Below, piece by piece: positions 9,806 to 20,753 of a DNA stretch of 64,000 bases. The notes under the pieces are model-generated. The model saw nothing but the letters and a program-made list of their open reading frames with translations, was not told the origin of the DNA and did not search any database. This DNA is from Calonectria ilicicola (lineage: Eukaryota > Ascomycota > Sordariomycetes > Hypocreales > Nectriaceae). Where the stretch lies: positions 4,216,001-4,280,000 of the forward strand of contig CP085825.1 in assembly GCA_020809705.1 (NCBI GenBank), read 5' to 3'. The position numbers were made by a program, and so were the translations under genes. Within the stretch, counting starts at the first letter, position 1. Each line of letters begins with the position of its first letter.

Positions 9806-11608
9806 CTAGAAGCCCAACTCCGACATTTCAGACTTTTTCCCATCCGTCAATTCGTTAGTCGTCTTTTCCTGCGTCGCCCCGTTTTCCGTATCTTCTGGTG
9901 TCATCCTTGCCACCAAATTGATGATTTCCTTGGCCCGAATTGCAGCGCTGTCCTCAACCACAGGAATATCCTGCGGGACGTCCTTCACAAAAGAGTGGCA
10001 TAAAAGCCCGGCCGCAACGCTTACATTCAAGCTGTCTACACAGCTGCCATGCACAAATTTGGGAACCGACAACTCGTAATCGGCGGCCACCTTGATTTGT
10101 TTGGGCAACCCATGCCCCTCATTGCCAAGAACAAGAAGGCATGGGTGCTCGTTGAGCGGTGTCTGGGATTGGATCTCCTCTGTAGAGATGAACTTGTCGC
10201 CGTGCTTCCTAACAAGTTTTCTATCCGGCGGGGCAACGGCAGCAAATGTTTTCCACCCAGCATTACTCGAATCTTCCACGAATTGGACGGGGTCGTCCAC
10301 AGTGAACAAAGTGATTTCCTCCACCGCGCCAGCGGCAGACTTTAGGACCACAGGCGTCAAGGTTGAGGAGCCACGATTTGTAATACCAACAGCATCGATG
10401 CCCAGGTAACTCGCCGTCCGCAATATGCCACCCAAGTTTCCAGGATCAATGATTTCGTTCAGCAAGAGAACAAAAGGTTTCGGCATGACGTCATTTGCTC
10501 GACGGACAAATGTCTCTGTTCCGTTGACCGCCTCTTCTTCCTTTGTTTGAAAGTCCAATTCAACGTGAAATCCCAGCCGTGAGGGTGTTTCTTCCAATTT
10601 CCCTAGGGACTTGATGGGTCGCTGTGGAAGGGGGGACGCTTCGAGAACATAACCGTTGTGGGGTCGACCCATGCTCATTTTGTCCATTAGGCGCTGTTCC
10701 TCAGTAGGTACGATGGTGATCGGTATGCCATACTTTTTGGCCAAACGAGTCATAACGGCGTCATCTCTGGAATCCTTGCGATTTTCTCCGCCATAAATGT
10801 AGAGGTTGTAGAGTTTTCGTCTTCCTTGCTCAAGAGCAGCTTTCACAACTGATCTTCCGTACAGAAATTGGGATGCTGCTGTGGTGTACTTGATAGTCAT
10901 AGGCATCATTCCTTTCTTGCGCATTCGAGCCTGGGTAGATGGATCATCGAGCTCTTCGCTGTGGCTCTGTCGCTCCGGTTGTTTCCATTCTTGACGTGAC
11001 CGGGGCTGTTGGCCCTCGTGAAATTGCCTCCGAACATGCGTATTATCTCGCCTAGCATCTCGAAACGACCGAGGTTTAACGGGCTCTTGCAACTTGAGGT
11101 TGGCCGCAGTGTCTTTAAGATCGCCGTACTTTAATCTGTACACCAGGCTCTTCTTTCCAAAGTCAAATTCTGGGTCCGTAAATCGCTTTCTGCGCGTTCG
11201 TCGATAGTCCTCATCTTCCTGTTCTTCTTCCTCCTTTTTCTTAGAAAGCTTCTTTCTCAGCTTCTGCTGTTGGCGATAGCTTGAGGCCCCATCTAGTGCC
11301 CGGGTCGTAAACTTTGAAGCAAAATCGTCCTGTGGCTCACGACCGAAAAATGATCTTCTCTGACGGGTTCTCTCTGGTAATGTGCGCCGAGGTTTATCGG
11401 GGTCATCTCTCGGGTGACGTGCGATTCCGTACTGAGCTCGCTCAGAGTGGCGCAATCCTCGATGGATTGCAGAGAGACTTGAGGGGCGAATCGAGATCTT
11501 GGAAACTGGTTGGGTTCCGAGGATTACATTGGCCAGCGGTTGGTGCAGGGCAATTGCCCTCAATTTTGCCGGGTGTAGCATCGCATAACGTGGCCGTGGA
11601 TTAACCAA
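9806..11608 (-). CDS. mrm1: Mitochondrial 21S rRNA 2'-O-ribose methyltransferase (SpoU/TrmH family)
   Basis: A single exon of 600 residues. Mrm1 (yeast Pet56) methylates a guanosine ribose in the peptidyl-transferase region of mitochondrial large-subunit rRNA. The N-terminal 230 residues are basic and low-complexity and should include a mitochondrial targeting segment. An L30e-like substrate-binding part follows (LYGRSVVKAALEQGRRKLYN, about 255-275). The SpoU knot motifs are all present: motif 1 NEIIDPGNLGGILRTA at about 383, motif 2 LVLGNEGHGLP at about 486 and motif 3 DSLNVSVAAG at about 524. The ATG at 11608 was chosen as the first in frame; an internal methionine at residue 10 is an alternative. 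It diverges from the remodeller gene. Confidence 0.93.
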   Translation of the reverse strand: MVNPRPRYAMLHPAKLRAIALHQPLANVILGTQPVSKISIRPSSLSAIHRGLRHSERAQYGIARHPRDDPDKPRRTLPERTRQRRSFFGREPQDDFASKFTTRALDGASSYRQQQKLRKKLSKKKEEEEQEDEDYRRTRRKRFTDPEFDFGKKSLVYRLKYGDLKDTAANLKLQEPVKPRSFRDARRDNTHVRRQFHEGQQPRSRQEWKQPERQSHSEELDDPSTQARMRKKGMMPMTIKYTTAASQFLYGRSVVKAALEQGRRKLYNLYIYGGENRKDSRDDAVMTRLAKKYGIPITIVPTEEQRLMDKMSMGRPHNGYVLEASPLPQRPIKSLGKLEETPSRLGFHVELDFQTKEEEAVNGTETFVRRANDVMPKPFVLLLNEIIDPGNLGGILRTASYLGIDAVGITNRGSSTLTPVVLKSAAGAVEEITLFTVDDPVQFVEDSSNAGWKTFAAVAPPDRKLVRKHGDKFISTEEIQSQTPLNEHPCLLVLGNEGHGLPKQIKVAADYELSVPKFVHGSCVDSLNVSVAAGLLCHSFVKDVPQDIPVVEDSAAIRAKEIINLVARMTPEDTENGATQEKTTNELTDGKKSEMSELGF

Positions 11609-11723
11609 CGGCGAATATGACGGTGGTACTGTGAAATGTCATCCATGTGAATTTGTGAGTTTCTGCTTGCCCCAACTTTTTCTGCCGCCTAGCGCAGGGA
11701 CCCTAGTCGGGCGGTGAGGGCCT
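11609..11723. promoter_or_regulatory. Compact bidirectional promoter between mrm1 and the Mit1-like gene
   Basis: Only 115 bp separate the two proposed start codons on opposite strands, so both promoters and both 5' leaders must share or overlap this interval unless a start has been misplaced. No TATA-like element stands out. Confidence 0.55.
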
Positions 11724-14700
11724 ATGGGAGACTCTGATTGGTCGCGACTTCAAGATTCGCTACTATGTACCAGGAATGAGCTTAATGGGTACAACGCGTG
11801 GATCTCGGAGGTCGCGTTCCCATCTTTAACCCGAAGGGAATCTTACAAACAACGAAACAACGATTTGCTCGCCAGCCTTCACCTCAACCTTACATCCCCG
11901 GAGCTCGTTTTACAGACTAAGAATCCTTTCGCCAAACCGAATTCTCGTTAAGCTCGAATCTCCAAAGACCGTGCAACTCAATACCCCGCCACCGATCCTC
12001 CGACCCGACGGGCGCATAGCGATGGAAAGCGATGACGCTCTTTCTACGGCCTTTAATAACCTAGAGGTCCCAGAAATCGCTGATTCGGGAGACGATGAGC
12101 CAATAAGTTTCATAGGGTCGGATATACAGGTTGACACGACGGCGGATGTCAGCCATGACCTGCAAGATGGTGAAGGGCATCATGACGACGGCATAGAGTG
12201 CGACACTGCAGACACACAAGCAACGCGAACCCGACTCGAAGTTGCTATCCCAGAGATACCCCTAGAAAAGCGCGAGGAGCATATAGAGGTGCACAGCGAC
12301 ACCATTGAAATCGTGTTAGCCGAGCTTCCCTCCAAACGAGGCCAACCAAGTTACCGAGTCGAGTTTACAGATGGAAGGGAAGAACTAGTAAGTTAATGGT
12401 CTTCTTTCCGCATCGACTATTTGCCTTGAAAAATGGAGAAACAAAAACCACAGAAACAAGCGGTGCCTATTTAGCTCTGTCCTTCCTGCTGTCAGTTTCA
12501 TCTCACTTCGCGAGCGCACTGCCCCAGTCACGCTGAATATTGTAGCTATTGTGTGCTCAACCTATTCACTGAAGTCAGTCGCGAAACTCGTTAGCGTCTC
12601 TTCATAAAAGCGCATTTTCTTTTCTCTCTCTCTCTCCTTTAACTATTTCCCTTCTGCATATTTCTCATCCACACAGCGAGCACGCCTTTAATATTTGGCT
12701 TTCGCTATCCCAACTATCTTTTCATTGTGATTCCTGCAAAGTTTACTCAAAGATTCTGACTCGCAACCAGATACCTTTTTCCGAACTTGTCACGTTCGAC
12801 AACGGCAAAACTGCTCTCGCTCAATTCAACCAAAGCTCAGAGCTACAGGATTCAGGCATGGCTGGGCAGGCCCGCAAGCGGAAGCGAGCGCTCAACGATG
12901 ACTGGGGCTCCGACGTAGATTCAGTCGAATCTGACCCGATGGATCTTGATGAGGAGGATAGTGATGATCAACCCATCCGTCCTCAACGGACATCGACTCG
13001 TACACTTCGTTCTCGTGAACCCCCCAAGCAGAGTTCCCGCAAAATTTCACTAGTTTCTGATGATGATGATCTTGATGATCTTGATGATTTGAGATCCGAG
13101 CCACCTGCTGCGCCGACTAGGACACTGAGAGAACGAAAACCAAAACAACTTACCCTGACCAGCATGTCTTTTAAGAGTCAGACATATAGCCAGGATCAAG
13201 ACGAGCTAGGGCAAGATATTCGCCATGACTCTTCTGATGAGGATGATGCAGACTTCCTTCTAGTTACATCTGACCTTGCTCCTAAAAAGGGCCGCGCTAG
13301 TAAAGTCCGCCATAAGTCAAAACGTCTATCAGCGCGAAACGCAAAGCCGAGAGGGCAATCAGGCGCACGAAGAAAGTCTCCAGACTCAGATATTGAGTTC
13401 GAAGCACCTCGGAGATCTGCTAGATCTACTCGGAACAAGACGAATATGATGGATGACACCCTAATGGATGACGACGCATTCTATGTGATCGACGACAAAA
13501 GCCCAGGTGTTCCCAGGGTCATATCTATCAGAGAAGTCTTCCAGCCACTCCCTCATGACTCCACGTTTGCCTTGATGCACATGCAATCTTGTCACACATG
13601 TGGTGGTTCCAAGAACCGGGGCCAACTTGTCCACTGCCAAGGCTGTACATTATCATATCACAAGAATTGCTTGGGTTTTCGGAGCGCCCGCGAACACATG
13701 GTGACCAAGGTTGGGGAGGACGATTTCGTCTTACAGTGCAAGTTTTGTATCGGTTTATACCAGAAGAAGGATTTGAATGCCCCGGCGCATGGCATGTGCC
13801 AGGCTTGCAAAACTAATGGCCGTGCCTGCAAAGCATTCTCAGAAAAGAAGACATCTCGGCAAGAAGAAAAGCTCCGTGAAGAAAATGACGGCGTTGACCC
13901 TATAACGGACGTTTCTGAGGATCTCTTGAACAACTCTGATTTGGTTCTCTTTCGATGTTCGACATGCCATCGTCCCTGGCATGTCGAACATTTACCTGGT
14001 AACAGCGATGACGAAGATGATGCGGTCGGCACAGATCTCAAGTCAGAGCGCCTTAAGGACTACGCTATTGACTGGAAGTGTCGTGATTGCAGCTCTGCTA
14101 GACACAAGATCCATCGACTTGTTGCTTGGCGACCTATTGAGGAAGTTCCACCAGAGCAAAACCTAAAACTTGCATACAATGATGTCAAAGAAGATGAAAA
14201 GGAATATCTCATCAAATGGGAGAGTGTATCATACCTTCACTGTACATGGAAGCCAGGAGCTTGGGTACACGGCATTGCGGCGCCCGCCATGAGAGTGACA
14301 TTTGGGAAGAGGGACGAGGAACATGATTCGCTAAAGTACGATGAAAACGAAGCCATCCCGATTGAGTTTATCACACCAGAAATTATTCTGAATGTGAAAA
14401 TGCAAAAGTCTGCTCCCCGTTTCAATACGCGAGCAGCAGAGGCGGCAAATATTTCCAAAGTCAGCAAAGTCCTCGTCAAATTTCAAGGGCTCGGTTACGA
14501 TGACGTCGTTTGGGACTCTCCGCCTAAAGATAACACTGGCAGTGTCTATGATGCATTCGTGGAAGCTTACCACGAGTATCTTGAAGGCAAGTACTTTCGA
14601 AATGAACCACCTAACAAGATGCGAGATCGGATCAAATCCTTCAAGGCAGACCCTTTCGCCGAAGTTGAGGAGCAACCAGCGGGGCTTAAGCGAGGCAAAC

Positions 14701-17334
14701 TCATGGGCTATCAAATTGAAGGACTCAACTGGCTTCTCGAGAACTACCACTCAAATCGAAGCGTTGTTTTGGCTGACGAAATGGGCTTGGGCAAGACTGT
14801 CCAAGTTGTCAGTCTCGTCACATCCCTTGTGCAAGATTCACCAAAGGTGAGAATTAATTCATGTCATAATGCCCCGTACTAACCTGGAAACTAGTGTTGG
14901 CCCTTTCTCATCGTTGTTCCCAATGCTACATGTCCCAATTGGCGACGTGAATTCAAGCAGTGGGCACCAGGCTTGCGAGTGGTAACATATCACGGCGGCA
15001 AAGAACCACAAGACCTTGCGTATAAATACGAACTGTTTCCAAACGACTCTGCAGATATGAAGGCTCATGTGGTCATTATGTCGTACGATTCCGCAGCAGA
15101 TCCCAAGACAAGAGTCCTTTTCAAGTCTATCAACTGGACTGGGCTTGTGGTCGATGAAGGCCAGCGCCTGAAAAACGACCAGAACCTTCTTTATGTGGCC
15201 TTACGAGCGATGAAGATTCCCTTCAGACTACTCCTCACAGGAACTCCTTTGCAAAACAACAAGCGCGAACTCTTCAACTTGATTCAGTTCATCGACGAAA
15301 CCCAAGACGCAGAACATTTGGATGAAGAGTTTGCTGTCCTTGACAAAGAGACTCTCCCAAAACTTCATGATAAGATTCGCCCGTATTTTCTCCGACGAAC
15401 AAAAGCTGGCGTTCTCAAATTCCTTCCTCCCATGTCACAGATCATTCTTCCTGTGACAATGACTGTTCTCCAGGAAAAACTGTCCAAAAGCATCATGGCC
15501 AAAAACCCAGAGCTCATCAAATCGATGTTTGCAAACAGTAAAATGAACAGAAAGGAGCGCGGCAGCCTCAACAATATTTTGATGCAGCTGCGGAAATGCT
15601 TGTGTCATCCTTTCGTATATTCAGAGGCCATTGAGGAAAAGCATCATGATTCCGTTGTTCTTCATCGCAACCTAGTAGAAGCTTCCTCCAAGTTGATTCT
15701 ATTGGAGCAAATGCTTCCTAAACTCAAGGAAAGAGGGCACCGCGTCTTAATCTTCAGTCAATTCTTGCAGCAACTAGACATTATTGAGGATTTCTTAAGC
15801 GGCATGGGCTATGAGTTTCGTCGCCTTGATGGACAGATCGGAAGTTTGGAGAAGCAGAGACGCATCGATGCTTTCAATGCACCCGACTCTAGCCTTTTTG
15901 CATTTCTGCTATCAACGAGAGCTGGCGGCGTTGGTATCAACCTGGCGACGGCTGACACTGTTATCATCCTTGACCCCGACTTTAACCCCCACCAAGACAT
16001 TCAAGCCTTGTCTCGTGCGCACCGCATTGGGCAGAAGAAAAAAGTGCTATGCTTCCAGATTGTAACCAAAGACTCTGTGGAGGAAAGAATCATGCAGGTT
16101 GGTCGCAAGAAAATGGCTCTCGATCACGCCCTGATCGAGAGCATGGACGATGATGAACTTGCGGGCGATGACTTGGAGTCTATTCTCAAGCATGGTGCCC
16201 AGGCCTTGTTCGACGAAAATTACGAAAAGAAGGCAATTCATTATGACTCGGCTTCTATCGACAATCTCCTAGATCGAACTCAGGTTGAGGAAGCAGAAAC
16301 GACAGATGCGGGTGGTGGAGAAAACCAGTTTGGATATGCTCGAGTCTGGGCCAACGATCGTTCTGGGTTTGAAGACTCGCTCGCGCCTGAGGAGATGAAC
16401 GAGCCAGAGCCAATCAATTCAAGTGTGTGGGATCGTATTCTGGCGGAGCGAGAGGAAGAAGCACGCAGAGCGGCTGAAGCCAATCGCGAAGTGCTTGGAC
16501 GAGGCAATAGACGCCGAACGGTAAGTGACGCCGGATGTGGGATCTCAATCACCATCTAACCGCTCTGTAGGCTGTTAATTACAGGCCAAATGCGACAGAA
16601 ACAGCTCTACTTGGGGAACCAGATGTCGAATCATCAGCCTCCTCGGATGACTTTGCTGGTGCAGAGTCCGCTGAGGAATCTGATGATGACCTGCCCTCAG
16701 CAAAAGGTAAACGCCAACAACCTTCTTCTCAAGTCAAGATTCCATTTACGGCCTTAACCCCAACCAAGAAGGAATTGAAAAGCAGTAATATTAACAGTCG
16801 CACTACGCAGACGCCGCCGAAGAAATGCTCGAAACGATCGACCAACCCACTAACCCCAACAACACCAAAGCGAGGAAGGCCGTCAAAGGTGATGGCTTCA
16901 ACCCCCAAACCCAAAAAATCGACGACTCCAACCCAGCTTCCGACGCCAGTGCGCAGCAATCAGAAACCAAAAGCACAAAAGGCCGTCGTGGCCGGAAAAA
17001 GAAGCAAATCGAATCCCCACTCCTCGTCCACAGAATAAACTACAAGGACAGCAATGGTGAGCCCGATTCGGCCGGCCGAACGGGCGGCTCTTTGTTTGGC
17101 CAGCGGTCGGACTTGACGCGTTTCATAAAACAGAATTATCATCCTAAAAGCAATAATTCACAGGCTGCTCCAGCGCAGGTCGACTACAGCTGTTTGAATC
17201 TAGGCACGCATGCCGAGGTGCGACTAGCCTTGGATTGTGTGCAACGTTCAGATATGAACCCGAAAACGAAAGCGCTCCAGAGAACGGCCTTGCTGCGCAA
17301 GCTAGCAGAATTTGGGATGCGAAATACACCTTGA
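11724..17334 (+). CDS. mit1: Mit1/CHD-type chromatin remodelling ATPase with PHD fingers and chromodomains
   Basis: Proposed exons are 11724-11788, 11916-12387, 12771-14846, 14895-16520, 16571-16732 and 16798-17334, about 1645 residues. The third and fourth exons are firm. The 5' exon and the last intron (GTCAAG donor) are inferred from frame switches. A 383-nt intron joins GREELV to IPFSELVTFDNGKTALAQF in frame, restoring a chromo/Tudor-like N-terminal motif. Next come an acidic/basic linker, a C4HC3 PHD finger (about 453-505), a second PHD-like cysteine cluster (about 522-621), chromodomain halves (about 652-681 and 744-763), the SNF2 ATPase with DEMGLGKT (about 848) and DEGQ in place of DEAH (about 956), and helicase C with SRAHRIGQ (about 1242). 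The domain set matches fission yeast Mit1 of the SHREC silencing complex; CHD3/4 is the wider family. Confidence 0.88.
12388..12770 (+). other. Long (383 nt) intron of the Mit1-like gene
   Basis: Bounded by a GTAAGT donor and an AACCAG acceptor, phase 0. It is several times longer than the other introns here and contains a CT-rich tract at about 12622-12642. No snoRNA boxes are recognised. It could alternatively be a promoter for a shorter form starting at the ATG at 12858. Confidence 0.65.
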
Positions 17335-18230
17335 CCAGTAATAATGGTTTGCAATCCCCCGATGGAAGCACAGCGACAGGAGGGAACGAGTGACATGACA
17401 TTTAAAACTTGACCAGTTATATAGACGGCGGAGGGAACGCGGAGGCAACGCGGGCGGCATGCATGTAAGTGGGCGGCGGGCGGGCAAACGCATCAAGCAG
17501 CCGCCCATGAGTACAGCGGCGGACGGAATAACAAAGCAAGCAAGGCAATATGGGTGCATGCATAGATGACCACACCAACAGCAGGTAGCTTCAGGTACCT
17601 CGTCTAGATCAATACAAGGCCCTCAAGGGTCCTACGGATGCCGTTTGTTATTGTCCAGGTTGGTGAAGCACGCTCCCGTCACGTGGGGGAGCACAAACGG
17701 ACACTGCAGGTAACCACTCGGCCACTCATGGACCACAAACGCATACACTCACGCAGCCAGGCAAACGCTGGAGAGGAGGGGAGCCCAAAACAACAGCCAG
17801 CAATGATGATAAATGTCCTTGTCCGCCCATATTTACCGCCGAGGCCGAGCCCTCATCTCATGCCATCCTTGCTCTGTCCTGCATTTCCCATCCCAATTGC
17901 TCCTTGACCCTCTCGCTAAGCCGACTCCCGCTACATGCCACCTCCCGTCCGCGTTCCGTCTCCGTTGGCCTGGGGTGACGGCATACGGGAGACTGACCAC
18001 CCTCCATCAGAGCCCGTTTGCACGTCGTTTTTGCTCCCGCCGTGAGCTGCGTTTGCAACAGGATTTCCTCTACAAAAAGGGCTGCTGCCCCCCATCCTGA
18101 TCTTCTCCTTCTCTCTCTCCTCACTTCCCTCCTCACCTCTCTCATCACCTCTATCCTTACTTCATCTCTCTCCTTCACTACATCCATTTCTTCCTACTCT
18201 CCCAAGTCAAACGTTGATCCCCAGCCTACC
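17335..18230. other. Intergenic region and 5' leader of the CCCH gene
   Basis: Short overlapping frames only. A GC-rich inverted repeat lies at 17470-17507 just after the Mit1-like gene. A strongly pyrimidine-rich tract (about 18096-18205) ends directly before the next start codon, as is common in fungal leaders. Confidence 0.55.
17470..17507. terminator. GC-rich inverted repeat, possible hairpin downstream of mit1
   Basis: TGGGCGGC at 17470-17477 is the perfect reverse complement of GCCGCCCA at 17500-17507, giving an 8-bp stem with a 22-nt loop. It lies 136 bp past the stop codon. A role in 3' end formation is speculation. Confidence 0.3.
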
Positions 18231-19551
18231 ATGGCTCAATCCCAAACACTCTCTCGCCCTCATGGCTACGCTGGACCCAGCAGGCTGTATGATCGCTCCC
18301 AGCATGCCTACCACTCAAACACCCAGGCTCACCAGTCCTATCGTGCTGCCGCTCCTCGAAGCCTTGCCTCCCCAAACTGGCGCAACCCACAACCTGCTGC
18401 TGATTTCACCAATTGGTTGTCCCCAGGCCAGGGCAATTACACCTTGGCAGCCAACCATGTGGTCAGCCCTGCGGCCAGCCCTGTAGCTAACCCGGCCCCC
18501 TTGAGAATCGAGACGTCCGAGGGTGGGCTCTCTGGGTATGCCTATTGCCTCGATCGTGGCAACGGGCAATACACTCGACTGATCCCAGCTGACGTGCTCC
18601 CGCCGCTCAACGAGATTCCTCCTCGCCAGCCTGGCCCCGCGGGCATGGTAGTTCTGCCAGATCTGCCAGGACTCCCGCCCCAGGGTGTTGCTGAGACAAA
18701 CAAACAGGTGACTTTCAAGGTACGTGCAGCGTTGGAGATGACCGACAATGAGCCAAAGAAGCTGAGCGCTTAGATGCCCCCAAATACAACGGGGCTGACA
18801 CCTGATATGCTCCAGGTAACAAGCCATCATCACCTGCTTAGCTCTTGCTTGTTAACCCATCCCTGTGCTGATCCGAGGCTAATATTGCAAAAACACCAGA
18901 AACACATCGATCGCATTATCGCAACGAACTCTCTCCCGAAGAGGGTCAAGATATACTGTGACAAGTGGATCCACGATGGTGTCTGCGCCTTCACCCAGCA
19001 GGGCTGTAAGTTCAAGCACGAGATGCCTTTGGACAAGGCCACCCAAGAATCGCTGGGGCTCTTCCACGGGCTTCCAGCCTGGTGGAGGAAGCATGAAATC
19101 GACCTTCAGCGACAACAGGACGTTGAAGGCTTCATTAGAGCACGAGCTGCAACTCGTAGGGCTCACACCATGGATGAGCGGGCTCACCATGCGTACCACA
19201 ACGCTGCAGCTTTTACCTATCAATCATGGCGCCAGGGAAATGGCGCCATGATGCAGCAGACTCAGCAAGTTTCCCATTTCGCCCCGAGCCTTGAAATTAA
19301 CATCGACATGGACAATCAATCTGGTAAGCAGAAAGCAACGCCAACTGTGCACTTGACTGATGGGTTCTAAAGTCCCTCTTCGCCCTCTCTCGTTCTCGGG
19401 CGGGTCACCCACCAGAAACATCTGGGGCCCTATTGAGCCGCCGCAGCAGGCGAGCCGCTCAGAGCCAGCCCTCAACAGCCCCGGGCGAAACTCGTGGGGC
19501 TCTCGAAATGGTAGCACCAGCAGCGGCTCCCCGACAGCTCTGAACTTTTAA
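18231..19551 (+). CDS. CCCH-type zinc-finger protein
   Basis: Four exons, 18231-18719, 18774-18815, 18900-19323 and 19373-19551, give 377 residues. The second exon is a 42-nt microexon. Donors are GTACGT, GTAACA and GTAAGC; acceptors are CTTAG, ACCAG and TAAAG. The single zinc finger is C197-x8-C206-x6-C213-x3-H217 within YCDKWIHDGVC...GCKFKH, the CCCH spacing used for RNA binding. The N-terminal 160 residues are Pro/Ala/Gln-rich with a conserved-looking GLSGYAYCLDRGNGQYTRL segment. The C-terminal exon is Ser/Pro-rich with two tryptophan motifs (NIWGPIE, NSWGSRN). RNA binding is the family expectation; the target is unknown. The ATG at 18231 follows the pyrimidine-rich leader; open frame extending further upstream lacks a credible start. 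Confidence 0.85.
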
Positions 19552-20753
19552 AGTTCAAGGACATATTTGTCGGCGGTCCAAATTGGATAAAGTGATTAGG
19601 TTATTTATGGCAGAATGGATGTTGGAATATTGAATTGTGCAGATTTTTTTTTACATTATTAAGTAGATAAAGCCGAGCCAAGGGCTTCGTGTATACTATA
19701 GGCACGATCCCAGAAAAATAGTCTATTAGTCGTTTTTACCACACTATAGTAGGCTAATGAGAAGTTATCATGGCCATTTTCTGCTGCAGTCCATCTTCAT
19801 CGCTCGCATCCTCGTGCCAATTTTCCCCATGGAATCTTGGGGTGGTGGCTGAAACCAGAAGAAACGACCCTTAAATTTCCCTCTTCTCAAGGCCTGCCTC
19901 TCCTCGAGGGTGGGGACACTGCTGGGAACGACCAAGATGTCTGGCGGAATGACCTGCAGCAGTCTCGTATTCCTGTCTTGTTGCCAATGAAAATTCGGCC
20001 GGGCGCTATCCAGGCGGTCTTCTAACCAGCGGCCCGATTGCTAGCACGAATTGGCCTACAGCCGCAGGCAGATTCCCTTGGCGACTGCCATTGCTGTTTG
20101 GGGCGACAGGTCACTTCGCGGTCGTTATTCGCTTGTACCTTGACAACAGGGCTACGGTGGCGGGATTTGGGGTAACACAAGGCTAGGAGCCCTGCCTAAG
20201 CGAAGCAAACATGAAGAGGCGGTAAGAGAAGCATGAATTTTTCACCCGATGCGAGGTTTCGGAGATGGAGTGGTTATTTTGGTCCCAGCAGGCTCTTTGA
20301 TAACGAGTGCGACCAAACGACTTACACGCCAGCTAGCTTGGACTGAGCTCCAAGGTGACCCCGCGATGTGGAGGGGCAGGCGGTCCTTATCTCGGTCAGC
20401 TACGATAAGGACGCTATCCACGGCTAAATGTCGGCTGTACTGGCACCCCCAAGTCACCACCCCACCTAGTGAGCTTCACGCGTGCGGCTGCCTTGGATTG
20501 TTGACTGCGTTGACAAAGCAAGCCACTTACTTCCTTTTGCTCATACTCGGGGCGTTGGCCGATTCCACACAAATATAAGCCTCGCAGCCGTTCCGCCGCT
20601 GTACTCGAGCTTCCCAGCCAACTAGAGTATGACATAGGGTGATATATCCTGCCGATTACACCTCCGCTTCCCCCGCCCCTCGAATCTCACCAAGCTACCG
20701 CCTTTCTCGACGCTCTCACAGACCCTCCCGCGCGCGGAGAGGGCCATTTCAGG
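19552..20753. other. Intergenic region before csn3
   Basis: AT-rich just after the CCCH gene (19560-19760), then unremarkable. Frames such as 20249-20578 and 20639-20917 are unsupported; the second overlaps the csn3 start in another frame. Confidence 0.5.

Noticed and set aside
18018..18230. Upstream extension of the CCCH protein
   Set aside because: It covers the pyrimidine-rich leader and has no credible ATG start or conserved sequence.
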